Below are positions 11,985 through 20,959 of a stretch of 64,000 nucleotides of DNA, piece after piece (position 1 is the stretch's first letter; each line of letters starts with the position of its first letter). The stretch comes from Schistocephalus solidus (lineage: Eukaryota > Platyhelminthes > Cestoda > Diphyllobothriidea > Diphyllobothriidae): assembly GCA_017591395.1 (NCBI GenBank), contig WEDG01002903.1, positions 1-64,000 of the forward strand. The letters are read 5' to 3'. Under the pieces are notes generated by a model. The model was not told the origin of the DNA and did no database searches. It saw nothing but the letters and a program-made list of their open reading frames with translations. A program made the translations under genes and the position numbers.

Positions 11985-12150
11985 TGTTTGACAATGCCGC
12001 GAATCGATTGCTGTGGTTCTGTCTGGAACTGAATTCCTACAGGAGCATGGCAATTCTGGTAGCCACTGTGCGGCTGCTTGTGGTGCTCGAGAGTGGGTCC
12101 CAAGACAGAACGCGACAAGTGATCAGTCATCTTTCTTCACTGAAGATGGA
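11985..12150 (+). repeat. Partial SINE body, variant shared with 29.75 kb
   Basis: The stretch containing 'gcatggcaattctggtag', 'gtgcggctgcttgtgg' and 'ctcgagagtgggtcccaag' matches the 3' half of the SINE at 29750-29945 ('ctctgtggctgtttgtggg', 'ctcgagagtgagccccaag'). The tRNA-like head is not visible here, so it looks 5'-truncated. It lies just beyond the outer edge of the right arm. Confidence 0.6.
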
Positions 12151-13349
12151 CAAATATTTTGGATTATTACTACAGAAATGTGTGATTTTCGTCAGAACTA
12201 ATGCGTCTTTTATGGACCAAATACTTTCACATTCTGGGCAGTTCGGACTAGCCAAATTTGTTTCTAAAAGGATTTACATTTTAAAGAGAATTCTCTACGG
12301 ATAAAGCGCACATTATCTAACCTGGAATGATCATTCTCCTGCGAGTTAGATTGAAGGGAATAAAGGATAAGGCAAAAACTTAAATTCTGAATAATCACTG
12401 AAGTTTGGATGTTGTTTGAAAGCATCCATTTGTGCAGAATTGGTTTGAGAAGCCTTAAATAGCTTCCTCACTTTCGAAACGATACTCGCCCTTTTACAGC
12501 GATCTCCTTCGGCGATAATTCTTCTCTTGGCTCCGATCGTTCGGTTCGACTGTTTTGACTTCCCCAATGAGAAGAGCCTCATTCGGCACTCTGAGAGTGC
12601 CCTCTTATCTGATCCAAGCCTACCCCTTTCAGGTAGCGCTCACTCTGACATAAAGCCCCTGAATCAAAGATGAACTCCAAACCTCCACCACAACCACAGT
12701 TTTGAACAGTTATTAGAAGCAGTGAGGGTTGCGGAAGCGAGGGAGGGAGGAGATGGGTGCTAGGTTTTTTACTTTAAAATGTGTTTAAGCCATCTTTGCT
12801 TTGGCGTGTTAACACCTTAAATAACCGCTGATTTGCTCGTCGATAGACTGCTACTTTCTTTTGAGCTCTCAATGACCATGAAATGCAGTAAAAGGGGTCT
12901 TAATGATTCAATGGGAAGTTCCTTCACAGAATACTGATGGTGGCCCCTGTGAGAGTGGCCCACCTCCCAAGAAACATCTGAAACAACCCACTACTTTATT
13001 AGGCTTTCCTCTAAAGGCACGTAAACGTCATATCTGCAAAGAAACCTTGCGGAAATGTCACTCTATGGATTGTCTCCTTATAACTGTAAAGTTTTTATAA
13101 TAGAAACGAAGAAGCGAGTTCAAGGAAGTAGCCGCAAAGAAGGAGACGCGATTACTGGAACAGGAGCTTTAATTAGCCTGACAATTCGCGTTCTTACTCG
13201 AATCCATCCTCTGAAACAGAGGAAGATAAAGGTTTTGCATATACCAGGTGTTCCAGTATTGATAGAACGTAACGGCTAGGAAGCTGTCAGCATAACTGTC
13301 ACAAGTGTCGGCTCCCGCGGATAGTGACGCGTGATGTGATAATTGTCTG
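12151..13349. other. Non-coding stretch, nothing recognised
   Basis: Short open frames (12346-12582 minus, 12903-13279 plus) have no motif I recognise and no supporting splice context. No repeat copies were noticed elsewhere in the window. Confidence 0.45.
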
Positions 13350-13944
13350 ACCGGCCAGATGTCTACAGTATGCCGTTGCCATAGCGTTGCTCTGGACCTA
13401 CTTGCCTATCAAACTTATCAGGCTCATCGAACTTGTTTGCATGTGATGTGATTATTGCCCGTATTCGAGAGGAAACGACCGGGGTTTCATCATCAATTTC
13501 GACTCTTGGGACATCTGCCTTATCGACCCTGGTACCACGAAGAGTCGTCATCAGCACGCTCCCCACGGGGCTAACTATTGGGCCCAGGCAAACTTCCAAC
13601 ATCGAATACGAAGCCGGGGTGGTCGTTGGGCTTGCTGATTGATTGAGGGCCGAAAAACTCTGACACGAGCAGTTTGCAGCTCACGCGGTTGTCACCTCTG
13701 TTTCTTAACGTAGCAGTGGGTCTTTCGGACTCACGATCAGGAGCCTGACGGTTGCTTCCGACTTGTGTGCACCTCCAAGACGGTTTTCACGTACGGGAGA
13801 GCTCGGCATAATTTGGAGCCGGTCGGATTTGGTCACTTTGTGTCATTTGAGGAGGCACTGGTTGACAAAGGTACGTGGGTATCCATTCGCTCTAAGCATC
13901 CGTCGAAGATATTTTACTTTTGACCCAATTGTGAAAAGCTCGGC

Positions 13945-14026
13945 GGCCTCGGTGGAATTCGAACCCACGCCAGCAAGGGAAAGGCTTTAAGACAGCCAAC
14001 GCTCTAGCCAACTGAGCTACTAGGCC
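13945..14026 (-). repeat. tRNA-like SINE head (family 2), copy A
   Basis: Minus-strand reading begins GGCCTAG, then TAGCTCAGTTGGCTAGAGC (a good D-arm and pol III A box), and ends GTGGGTTCGAATTCCAC plus CGAGGCC (T-arm and B box, acceptor 3' strand). The acceptor ends pair except for one position. The anticodon region is irregular and the middle is long (82 nt in all), so I treat it as a tRNA-derived repeat head, not a functional tRNA. Flanking 'gccgtgagtttaatcac' recurs next to every copy in the window. Confidence 0.75.
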
Positions 14027-14104
14027 CCACCGGGAGCCGTGAGTTTAATCACACTTGGGTCAAGTTACCCGCCCAGCCGTGATTACACTCACGGCTCCCG
14101 GTGG

Positions 14105-14183
14105 GGCCTCGTAGCTCAGTGGCTAGAGCGTTGGCTGTACTAAAGCCTTTACCTTGCTGGCGTGGGTTCAACCCACCGAGGCC
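14105..14183 (+). repeat. tRNA-like SINE head (family 2), copy B
   Basis: GGCCTCG at 14105-14111 pairs with CGAGGCC at the 3' end. The D-arm reads GCTCAGTGGCTAGAGC. The T-arm, GTGGGTTCAACCCAC, has lost two loop bases relative to a normal T-arm. It is the mirror partner of copy A across a centre at about 14065. The downstream tail 'tttttcacaagtgggtcaaa' is shared with the copies at 32.7-33.1 kb. Confidence 0.75.
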
Positions 14184-14640
14184 GCCGAGTTTTTCACAAG
14201 TGGGTCAAAGGAATTATTCAAATCTGCCAAAATCCCCTACTGAAGATATTTTAATTTAGCAACCTTGTCTTGCCGTCCAGTACACTGCATCCACTGAAAT
14301 TCTCGCTAGAAACGACAAACCACGTGAGCCACGAAATGCTGGACTCGTGGCTTTTCAGCTCCCAGTCAACAAAACAAGCCCAAGGACCTTTTCACTCCAT
14401 ATTCAATGTTGAAACATAGTCTGGATAAATTAGTTAGCCCAGCAAGGAGCGTGTAGATGACCACTCTTCGTGGTACCCACCTCGATTAGGCAAGTTTCCC
14501 AAGAGCTGAAACGGACGATGAAACCCCGGTCGTTACCCCTCGACTACGGGCGATAAGTGTCACCGGCAAACAGGATCATAGCAACGACATGGCAACTGCA
14601 TACTGCAACATCCGGCCACCACGTGCCACTATCCGCAACG

Positions 14641-15180
14641 CATTGGGGATGCGTTTATGGTGAGAGCGTCTTAGCCATTACGTCCTATAAATACTGCGAC
14701 CCCGGTAAATGCAATACCCTCATCTTCCTTTGTCTTGGAGGATGGATTCCATTGAGAACCCGAAACGTCAGGCTTATAAAGTTCTTGTTCCAGGGGTTTT
14801 GTCTCCTTCTTCGTTCTACTGTTGTCTAAGTACTCGAGGGAAAGAGCATCAGTTTATATTTCTTTTGAACACCAGGTCTTCTTATGTTGATTTTACCTAG
14901 GAGGTTGTTTATCATTCGAAAACAAAACGCGCAATTTCTTAACTAAACAGAGCGTGATACTTCCCTCGGAGTTTTTTTCATTCCTTTAATATGAACTGCG
15001 TGCAAACAAAGCTAGAAAACAATGTCTAAATAAATACGTATTCAGCGTGCCGAGTTTCTGCTGTTATTCAAGAGAATAATCTTGGGTTAGGATGTCCTAT
15101 ATGGACGCCCACTAAAAACGCTCGAACAGAAACCGCCCCACCAATAAGAGTAGGTGGCCTCGCGATAAATTTCAGGGGGT
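14641..15180. other. Non-coding stretch, nothing recognised
   Basis: Overlapping short frames at 14557-14900 lack motifs. No repeat partner was found in the window. Confidence 0.4.
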
Positions 15181-15375
15181 GGGTGGTAAATATTTCCTTT
15201 TTTAACCCTCACACTAACCCTAACCCAAAAATAAACCCTTACTTTAATTTTAACCCCAGCCCTCCCCCAAAACTTTACGCTTAACATAATCTTGGCCCTT
15301 ATCCCACCCAGGACGCAAATTATTACCTAACACCCAAGCCTAAGCTTAACCCCTCTTTTCGCCTTAATTTCTCTC
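15180..15375. repeat. Degenerate telomere-like CA-rich tract
   Basis: Contains 'ctaaccctaaccc' and many variants of AACCCT/AACCC interrupted by other bases, all with C on the plus strand. It looks like a decayed interstitial telomere-like or low-complexity tract. The short length of any perfect run argues against a recent telomere fusion. Confidence 0.5.
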
Positions 15376-15609
15376 GAAGTTGGCACATTTGTTGCAGGCA
15401 CTTCCTGTTCCCGTGTCCTTTTTCGGTGGTCATACAAGCAGTTCTTAGCTTATCTCAGAATTCCCGGTGGACTGATTGACTTATATTGCTTTCTGTGTTA
15501 AAATGCGATCCTGGCTGTTCGCGTTTGATGTCAGAAGACAGTTATGTCCTGAGTCTGTCATAGGGCCTTGAGGCAATGACCAACCGCACCAGAGTTTAGC
15601 TCCCCTCCA

Positions 15610-17480
15610 TCCAGAAATGCCAACGGAGGACTGTGATATTTACTTTGCCCAAACATCACCAAGTCATGCTTATTAACGAAGAAATGGGACTGATATCTAT
15701 ATAGACAGGCAATAGTATATTGAGCGTGTCTGCTGACAAGGGTGGCGCCATCATCCTCGTGGAAAAGACTGAATACATCGACAAAGCTACCCAAGTCTTC
15801 AACAACAGGGAAACCTACACATCACTCGCAGAGGATCCAAATAAAAATCAGGACGCATCTGTAAAAAAAAATAAGAAGATTACTGATCTCGCTTGCTCAA
15901 AAGTCATAACCCTCGATGATTCCGGATTTATGAATCTCAGTGACCCTCGTATTGTACATGCAAATGGCCTCCCAAAAGTGCACAAAGCAGGTACAAAATT
16001 AGGAATCATGGTACCACTCATTGGATTGCCCACTTGCAACCTCACCAAAGGGTTGTACCGGCACCTGAAGCACCTCACCGGTGGATCACAATACAAATTT
16101 CTCAGGCATTCCTATAGAAGATCGAAGGCTTTTAAGTATGTCATGATGAGTGTATTCTATCGTTTGACGTGGTTGCCCTGTTTTCTTCAATACCACATGA
16201 CCTGTCCATTGAGGGCGTAAATCGGCATCTGTAAAGATAACCCAATCAACATCCCAACACAACACCTTTCATAAATGCTTAGACTCTGTCTCAAGAACTA
16301 CTGTCGATTCGGTGGAAAGTTCTATCAATGGGTTAAGGGTATCCCAATGAGCTTAACAATATCGGATCTATTCATGAAGATGCATCAGGAGGTACCCTCG
16401 CATTCCTTGACGTGAGTATCCAAAACCTCAGTGAGGGTGGACTCGTAACGAGCGTCCACCGTTAAGGCTCTAATGTTGGTATCATACTTAACTATGAAAG
16501 CAACTATCCTGCGGCCCATAAAAGAAACTGCGTTCGAACCCTTTTTCACCGGGCCTTTCATTCCTGTAATAGCGATGATCGAAACAAACAAGAACTCACT
16601 TACCTGTACCGGTTATTCCGACTCAACGGATGCCCAGTTAGCTAACGAAAAGCTGTCTCAAATACTAGAGGCAACCACAAACCTTCGGCTCTAATGGAGA
16701 ACCGGGATCGCGTAAATTCTACTCCCTAGAAGCGAGCACCCGACAATTATACTTGTTTGGCATCTCCATTGCGCGCAACACTATGCCGAGTGAAAGACCC
16801 TATACCCAAAGAGCAGCAAACTAATGACATTTACCGAATTCCATGTGCTTACTGCTCTTGCACTTATATTGGTCATACTGGTCGACGACTTGGGACGCGT
16901 ATTACCGAAAATAAACTATCAATCAGTGGACGTGAACCTTTGTCACTCATGTTTACGCAGGTCACCGAGTTCGACCATCGCTTCAATTGGCACGGAACTG
17001 CAGTCATTGCAATGGCTAAGACGAAACAGGTGCCTGAACTCCTCGCGGACCAGCATCAGCCACCCTGTCGAAGGCCCGTGTTCCCAGGTCACCAACTTGA
17101 GCCCACACCCTAATAACAGCCGCTACTCTATGCTGAACCATTTAGAATCTCACTGTCTTGACACCCCGTCCCCCAGACACGGCGAAACCCACCTGACACT
17201 CCTTCCACCTCCAACATCGGCACACTGACCTCTTTCCCCATCCCGCATCAATGACCACTAAGTCCACCATCTGCAGTCGCATTTAGTTGCCATCCCCCTT
17301 CCCCTCCGAAGAAGGGAGCCCTAACAGTTCTCCCCGCCCCCAACTCCGTAATTATGTGTCCATCTCTCTCACCCCAGTTGGTTGTCTGCAATTGGCTGTC
17401 CTAAGGCACAAACTGGTCGTCTGACCATTTCACTTTCTCCTCTGTTCATTTCGTCTGGCAACGGGTTCGTGTGAACAACT
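15610..17480 (+). mobile_element. Penelope-like element 1 (RT plus GIY-YIG), decayed
   Basis: From about 15720 the plus strand reads a Penelope-type RT start ('SADKGGAIILVEKTEYIDKA', 'DPRIVHANGLPKVHKAG', 'GLYRHLKHLTGGSQYKF'). After frameshifts come a corrupted 'KGIPM' motif near 16330 and 'NYPAAHKRNCVRTLFHRAF' near 16505-16560. I do not find the YxDD box, so part of the palm is probably deleted. From about 16795 a GIY-YIG endonuclease-like domain follows ('RIPCAYCSCTYIGHTGRRLG'), then a C-rich 3' region to about 17480. In this family the RT copies RNA and the GIY-YIG domain cuts target DNA. This copy is inactive. It lies head-to-tail with a second, different Penelope-like element. Confidence 0.88.
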
Positions 17481-17519
17481 TGAAAATTTACGAGTACAAC
17501 TCAATTTTCCGATGAGTCT

Positions 17520-19225
17520 TCCTTCTTCACTATATCATCTCGGAATGCATTCATGTCGAATGACGTGATCTCGTTATTTACCTCTATCCCACCCACATTG
17601 GCTATCGATACTATCAACGGCTTTCTCCGGGAAAAATATAACAAGACCGACTAAAAGCTCAAACGAGCGCATATCATCGAGCTCCTAGAACTGTGTCTTC
17701 AGACCTTCTTCACATTCAACGGCCATGTCTACGAGCAAAAGAGGGGACGCAAATGGGTTCGCTTTTGTCTGAACTAATTGCCGAAGCAGTTTTACAGAAA
17801 CTTGAGCAGCTGGTCTTCAGCTCGTTCCCCCCGAAGTTCTGGGCCAGATACGCCGATCACACGTTCCTCATAATCAAGAGGAATCACTTGTAGGCTTTCA
17901 GGGCAATTTTGAATTCAAGCTTTCCTGACATCCAGTTTACCATGGAATAAGAAGTCAACAATCAGTTGCCCTTCCTTGACGTCCAAGTTACAAAGCTGGC
18001 AGACGGGAAGATAAGAACTACGGTCTACTGTAAGGTAAAAAACACTATGCGCATCCTCCAGTTCCGAAGTAACCGCCTTGTTGGCCACAAACGCAGTTGT
18101 GTCAGAAGCTTCTTCCGACATGTTCAAACACACTGCAGTGATGACAGTGGGAAGAAGGAGGAGATGGAGTACTTACATGCCCTTTTTACAGCCAACGGTT
18201 ATCCAAAGTCCTTCATCCGCAAATGCCTAAGGAAGCCTCAGTTTGAGCGGTTGAGCAAAGAAAAGCCAGTTTTGGCTCTCAATCCCCTACGTAAGGAACG
18301 TTTCTAGGCAATGGCGAGAATCCTAAAACCTTTTGGGATTGGTGTGGCTCATAAACCAGAATGCACTATCAGACAGCAAGTCATGAAGCCCAAAGACCCG
18401 CTACCAGTAGGAGAACAATCAGCAGTAGTCTATAGCATACCATGCCAAGATTGAGATGCAAGGTATGTTGGTGAAACGGGCGAGCGCCTGGGCACAAGGT
18501 TGCATGAAAACCAAATTGCAATCAACCGCAAGGACAAGTTGTCTTTGGTTTATGGTCACGCACAACAGCTGAACCACGATTTCACCTTTGAGAAAATGAG
18601 GGTGATTGGCCGAGCCAATGAGAAGATGGCCAGACTGGTGCTCGAGAGTTGGTCCTCCACTGGCACACTCAACCGAACTGTAGACCTACATCCCGCCTAC
18701 CAGGTGCTTCGTATAAGGCTCGGATCAGTTCAGCCAGGGCCAATAAGGCAAACGAGCACGCAGAACTGAGAGTGCACCCTCCCAGAGAGGAAGGGTGCCG
18801 ACCGAAGGTCACATGATTAAAGTCAAATACTGCCTCACCAATGCGCCCGCAAAACGGAGAAGAACTCATGAGAGCAGCAACGACTGATCAGTGCGCTGAA
18901 TGACGTGGGTGAGGCCAAAAGACACGTTGCCTTGCCTTAACATACGACGGCTCCAAAGGGGACAGCGGTCACGCGAGTCCAGGGGCATTCAACCTCCGGG
19001 AGGTCTAAGGAAGTCAGCAGCGAACGGGAAGGTCAAAGTTAACGCGTCCACCTTGGCTTTAATACGAGGCACGCGGCAAGACTGACTAACTCAAGACCAC
19101 CAGGAGCAGCAAGTACTATGCTCTGATGATGGAAGAGATAACGCTTTCCATCCGCCAGTACAAATACAATTTGTTCCATGAACTCGCCCCCTCTTCTTCT
19201 TTGTCTTCTTCGGGAGACGATGAAC
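17520..19225 (+). mobile_element. Penelope-like element 2 (RT plus GIY-YIG), decayed
   Basis: Plus strand, 5'-truncated. It opens inside RT ('NDVISLFTSIP' near 17555), then 'LLELCLQTFFTFNGHVYEQK'. After a frameshift it gives 'IAEAVLQKLEQLVFSSFPPK' and the catalytic box as YADH where YVDD is expected, so a key Asp is lost. 'LPFLDVQVTKLADGKIRTTV' and 'GYPKSFIRKCLRKPQF' follow, to 18307. The GIY-YIG part has an in-frame stop in its cysteine motif ('CQD*DARYVGETGERLGTR', about 18440-18500) and runs on to 18769. A non-coding 3' tail with 'ctctgatgatggaagag' runs up to an (AT)n tract. Clearly dead, but better preserved than element 1. Confidence 0.9.
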
Positions 19226-19226
19226 G

Positions 19227-19228
<2 letters not shown>

Positions 19229-19294
<66 letters not shown>
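19229..19294. repeat. (AT)n microsatellite, ~66 bp
   Basis: Uninterrupted alternating A and T, placed directly between the 3' tail of Penelope-like element 2 and the 3' end of an antisense SINE. Confidence 0.98.
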
Positions 19295-19298
<4 letters not shown>

Positions 19299-19595
19299 GT
19301 ATGTTGCTCACCGATCTGCTTAAGGAACATTTATGTTCCGTTGTGCCCTGGAGCTCAGACTAGAGCCCTCGCAGGCGGTCGCATAGCGACATGTAGCATA
19401 TGATGTTAAAGTGGAACCGACAAAGACAAGGGAGACCGGAATGGCCATTTCTGGCTTATTAGCCGTCATCAGCCAGTCATACCCAATCTCAAGTGTGGCA
19501 CACCTGGGATTCGAACCCGCGACCTTTGGTAATTGAGTCGAACGCTCTACCATTGAGCCACGGGCTTGTTTTTTTTGTCGGTTGCGATCGGGCAT
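19295..19595 (-). repeat. Full-length tRNA-derived SINE (family 1)
   Basis: Best-preserved copy in the window. Minus strand from about 19567: 'agcccgtggctcaatggtag' with an A box (TGGCTCAATGG), then 'gcgggttcgaatcccagg' with a perfect B box (GGTTCGAATCC), the internal RNA polymerase III promoter. A tRNA-unrelated body follows ('ggctgatgacggctaataag', 'ccagaaatggccattccgg', 'gttccactttaacatcat', 'gcgaccgcctgcgagggctc') and ends near 'gtgagcaacatactttc'. The tRNA-like acceptor ends do not pair well, so it is not a working tRNA gene. SINEs have no enzymes and depend on a LINE; the partner here is unknown. Confidence 0.88.
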
Positions 19596-19596
19596 A

Positions 19597-19760
19597 TGAT
19601 GATAGTATGTTGCTCACCGATCTGCTTAAGGAACATGTATGTTCCGTTGTGCCCTGGAGCTCAGACTAGAGCCCTCGCAAACGGTCGCATAGCGACATGT
19701 AGCATATGATGTTAAAGTGGCCATTCCGGTCTCCCTTGTGTTTGTCGGTTCCACTTTAGT
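19597..19760 (-). repeat. Partial SINE (family 1), 3' half duplicated next to the full copy
   Basis: Repeats the 3' part of the neighbouring SINE almost exactly ('tatgttgctcaccgatctgc', 'gttccgttgtgccctggagc', 'cgcatagcgacatgtagcat', 'aaagtggccattccggtctc'). It lacks the tRNA-like head. The near identity to its neighbour points to a young insertion or local duplication. Confidence 0.85.
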
Positions 19761-20679
19761 ATATATACAGTTTTCGAAAATTATTATGTGGAGGATATGG
19801 AATTAATTGAGTAGGTCGTAACGTTTTTAAGAGTTGAACCAAGAATAAAGATAAAGTTTTGCGTCGAAGTCAATCAAAAACTATTCAGTAACCACGTGAT
19901 GCCCGTCAAGGCTGCCCTAAGTAATATAGCGCTATATGCCTAGGTGATAGTTTCTCAAGCCCTAATCCATTACTTATGGCGGTGGATTATCTTGAGAGAA
20001 GGACTCAAATGTCTGCTTTCGTCCTCATCGTCTGGATTTGAGGATGGAAATATATAAAGTTTGTGTATGTATATGACAATGACGTTGTACCGTACTGCCG
20101 AAATAGGTACTTGCTAAAAGCCCGGGCACGTGTTTCGCCGATGTCTCTGCTATTGCATGACGATGCAGCGAGGGTTTTGGCTCATCAATGGGTCCCCTAG
20201 TGTTCTCAATGCGGTTTCTGGTATATGAACTCCAGAATTCAATGCAAGTAATGACTCGGTTACGGCCTAACACATGTGTGATACAAAATTCATAATACAT
20301 TTAGTACCATTTATTTAAAGAACGGTCATCACGTGTTTATTCCACAGTGCTTGATTGTCTTTAACCCAGATGTTCATTAAAATTTCAGGTCTGACCCAAA
20401 ACGTCACTTAACTCCGTATCCCACACTTCAAACTTTCTGAAAGGAATTCCTTTATTATTCCATGGAGTTCATATAACAAAACCCAGCTAGAGGACACTGG
20501 AAGACCCACTGATGGGTCAAACCCCTCGTTTCTGCAGCAGAAACATCGGCAAAACACGTGTCTGGAATTTCAACTAGTACCTATGTTGAGAGTGCGATAT
20601 AACACCTTTGCCATACATATCTATATACTAGACTTCTTACAATTTCTCCATAGCATTAACAAATCGGTGGTTTTTGCAG
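19761..20679. other. Non-coding stretch, nothing recognised
   Basis: No motif, repeat copy or convincing coding frame. The minus-strand frame at 20025-20300 has no recognisable domain. Confidence 0.4.
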
Positions 20680-20767
20680 TGAGTACATCATTTAATCCAG
20701 ATGACGAGGATGAAGTCAGACTTTTGAATCCTTCTCTCCAGGCAATCCGTTCGTCAGCAATATCAGA
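20680..20767 (+). CDS. Candidate internal exon, unknown protein
   Basis: An open plus-strand segment lies between an acceptor-like 'ggtttttgcag' (ending 20679) and a good donor 'ga|GTAAGG' (20768). It encodes an acidic, hydrophilic peptide reading about STSFNPDDEDEVRLLNPSL and on to AIRSSAISE. The composition looks like real protein, but no domain is identifiable and 88 bp is too short to prove coding. It could be an upstream exon of a plus-strand gene. Moderate to low confidence. Confidence 0.35.
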
Positions 20768-20932
20768 GTAAGGGCTTTAGAAGAGGTTCCTGAGAGTTGG
20801 GCTGCCTGATTTATTTCATTTACGGCAGCCTTGACTGCGGGCTTAGCCAGGTTTTTGCCTTTTATGTGATTTAAGTAAAAGAAGTAGGTCTCCTGTGACG
20901 TAGGCAGAGGGATATAGGGTGCATGTTCACCT

Positions 20933-20958
20933 AATCTCCTCTCACGCGAGAGGAGATT
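20933..20958. other. Perfect 11-bp hairpin with 4-nt loop
   Basis: AATCTCCTCTC and GAGAGGAGATT flank ACGC with no mismatches. A second small hairpin, 'cttgcaagcgcaag', follows about 50 bp downstream. Function unknown. It may belong to a repeat family or a structured RNA tail. Confidence 0.8.
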
Positions 20959-20959
20959 C

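Larger units (their letters stand above)
13350..14640. repeat. Second inverted repeat, diverged, centred near 14065
   Basis: Left arm about 13350-14050, right arm about 14075-14640, short central loop. At the centre 'cacggctcccggtggggcc' at 14090-14108 is the inverted partner of 'ggccccaccgggagccgtg' at 14023-14041. Further out each arm carries a tRNA-like SINE head in mirrored orientation. Beyond that are anchors such as 'gaccggggtttcat' (plus, 13470s) against its complement near 14520-14535, and 'ggtaccacgaagag' against its complement near 14465-14478. Overall identity is clearly lower than in the 3.8-11.9 kb pair. Confidence 0.85.

Noticed and set aside
13945..14183. Functional tRNA genes
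   Set aside because: D-arm and T-arm look good, but the anticodon region is irregular, the middle is too long, and copies with shared flanks recur in the window. This fits tRNA-derived SINE heads better.
19039..19363. Open frames with alternating Ile-Tyr repeats
   Set aside because: They result from the (AT)n tract at 19229-19294 read on either strand.
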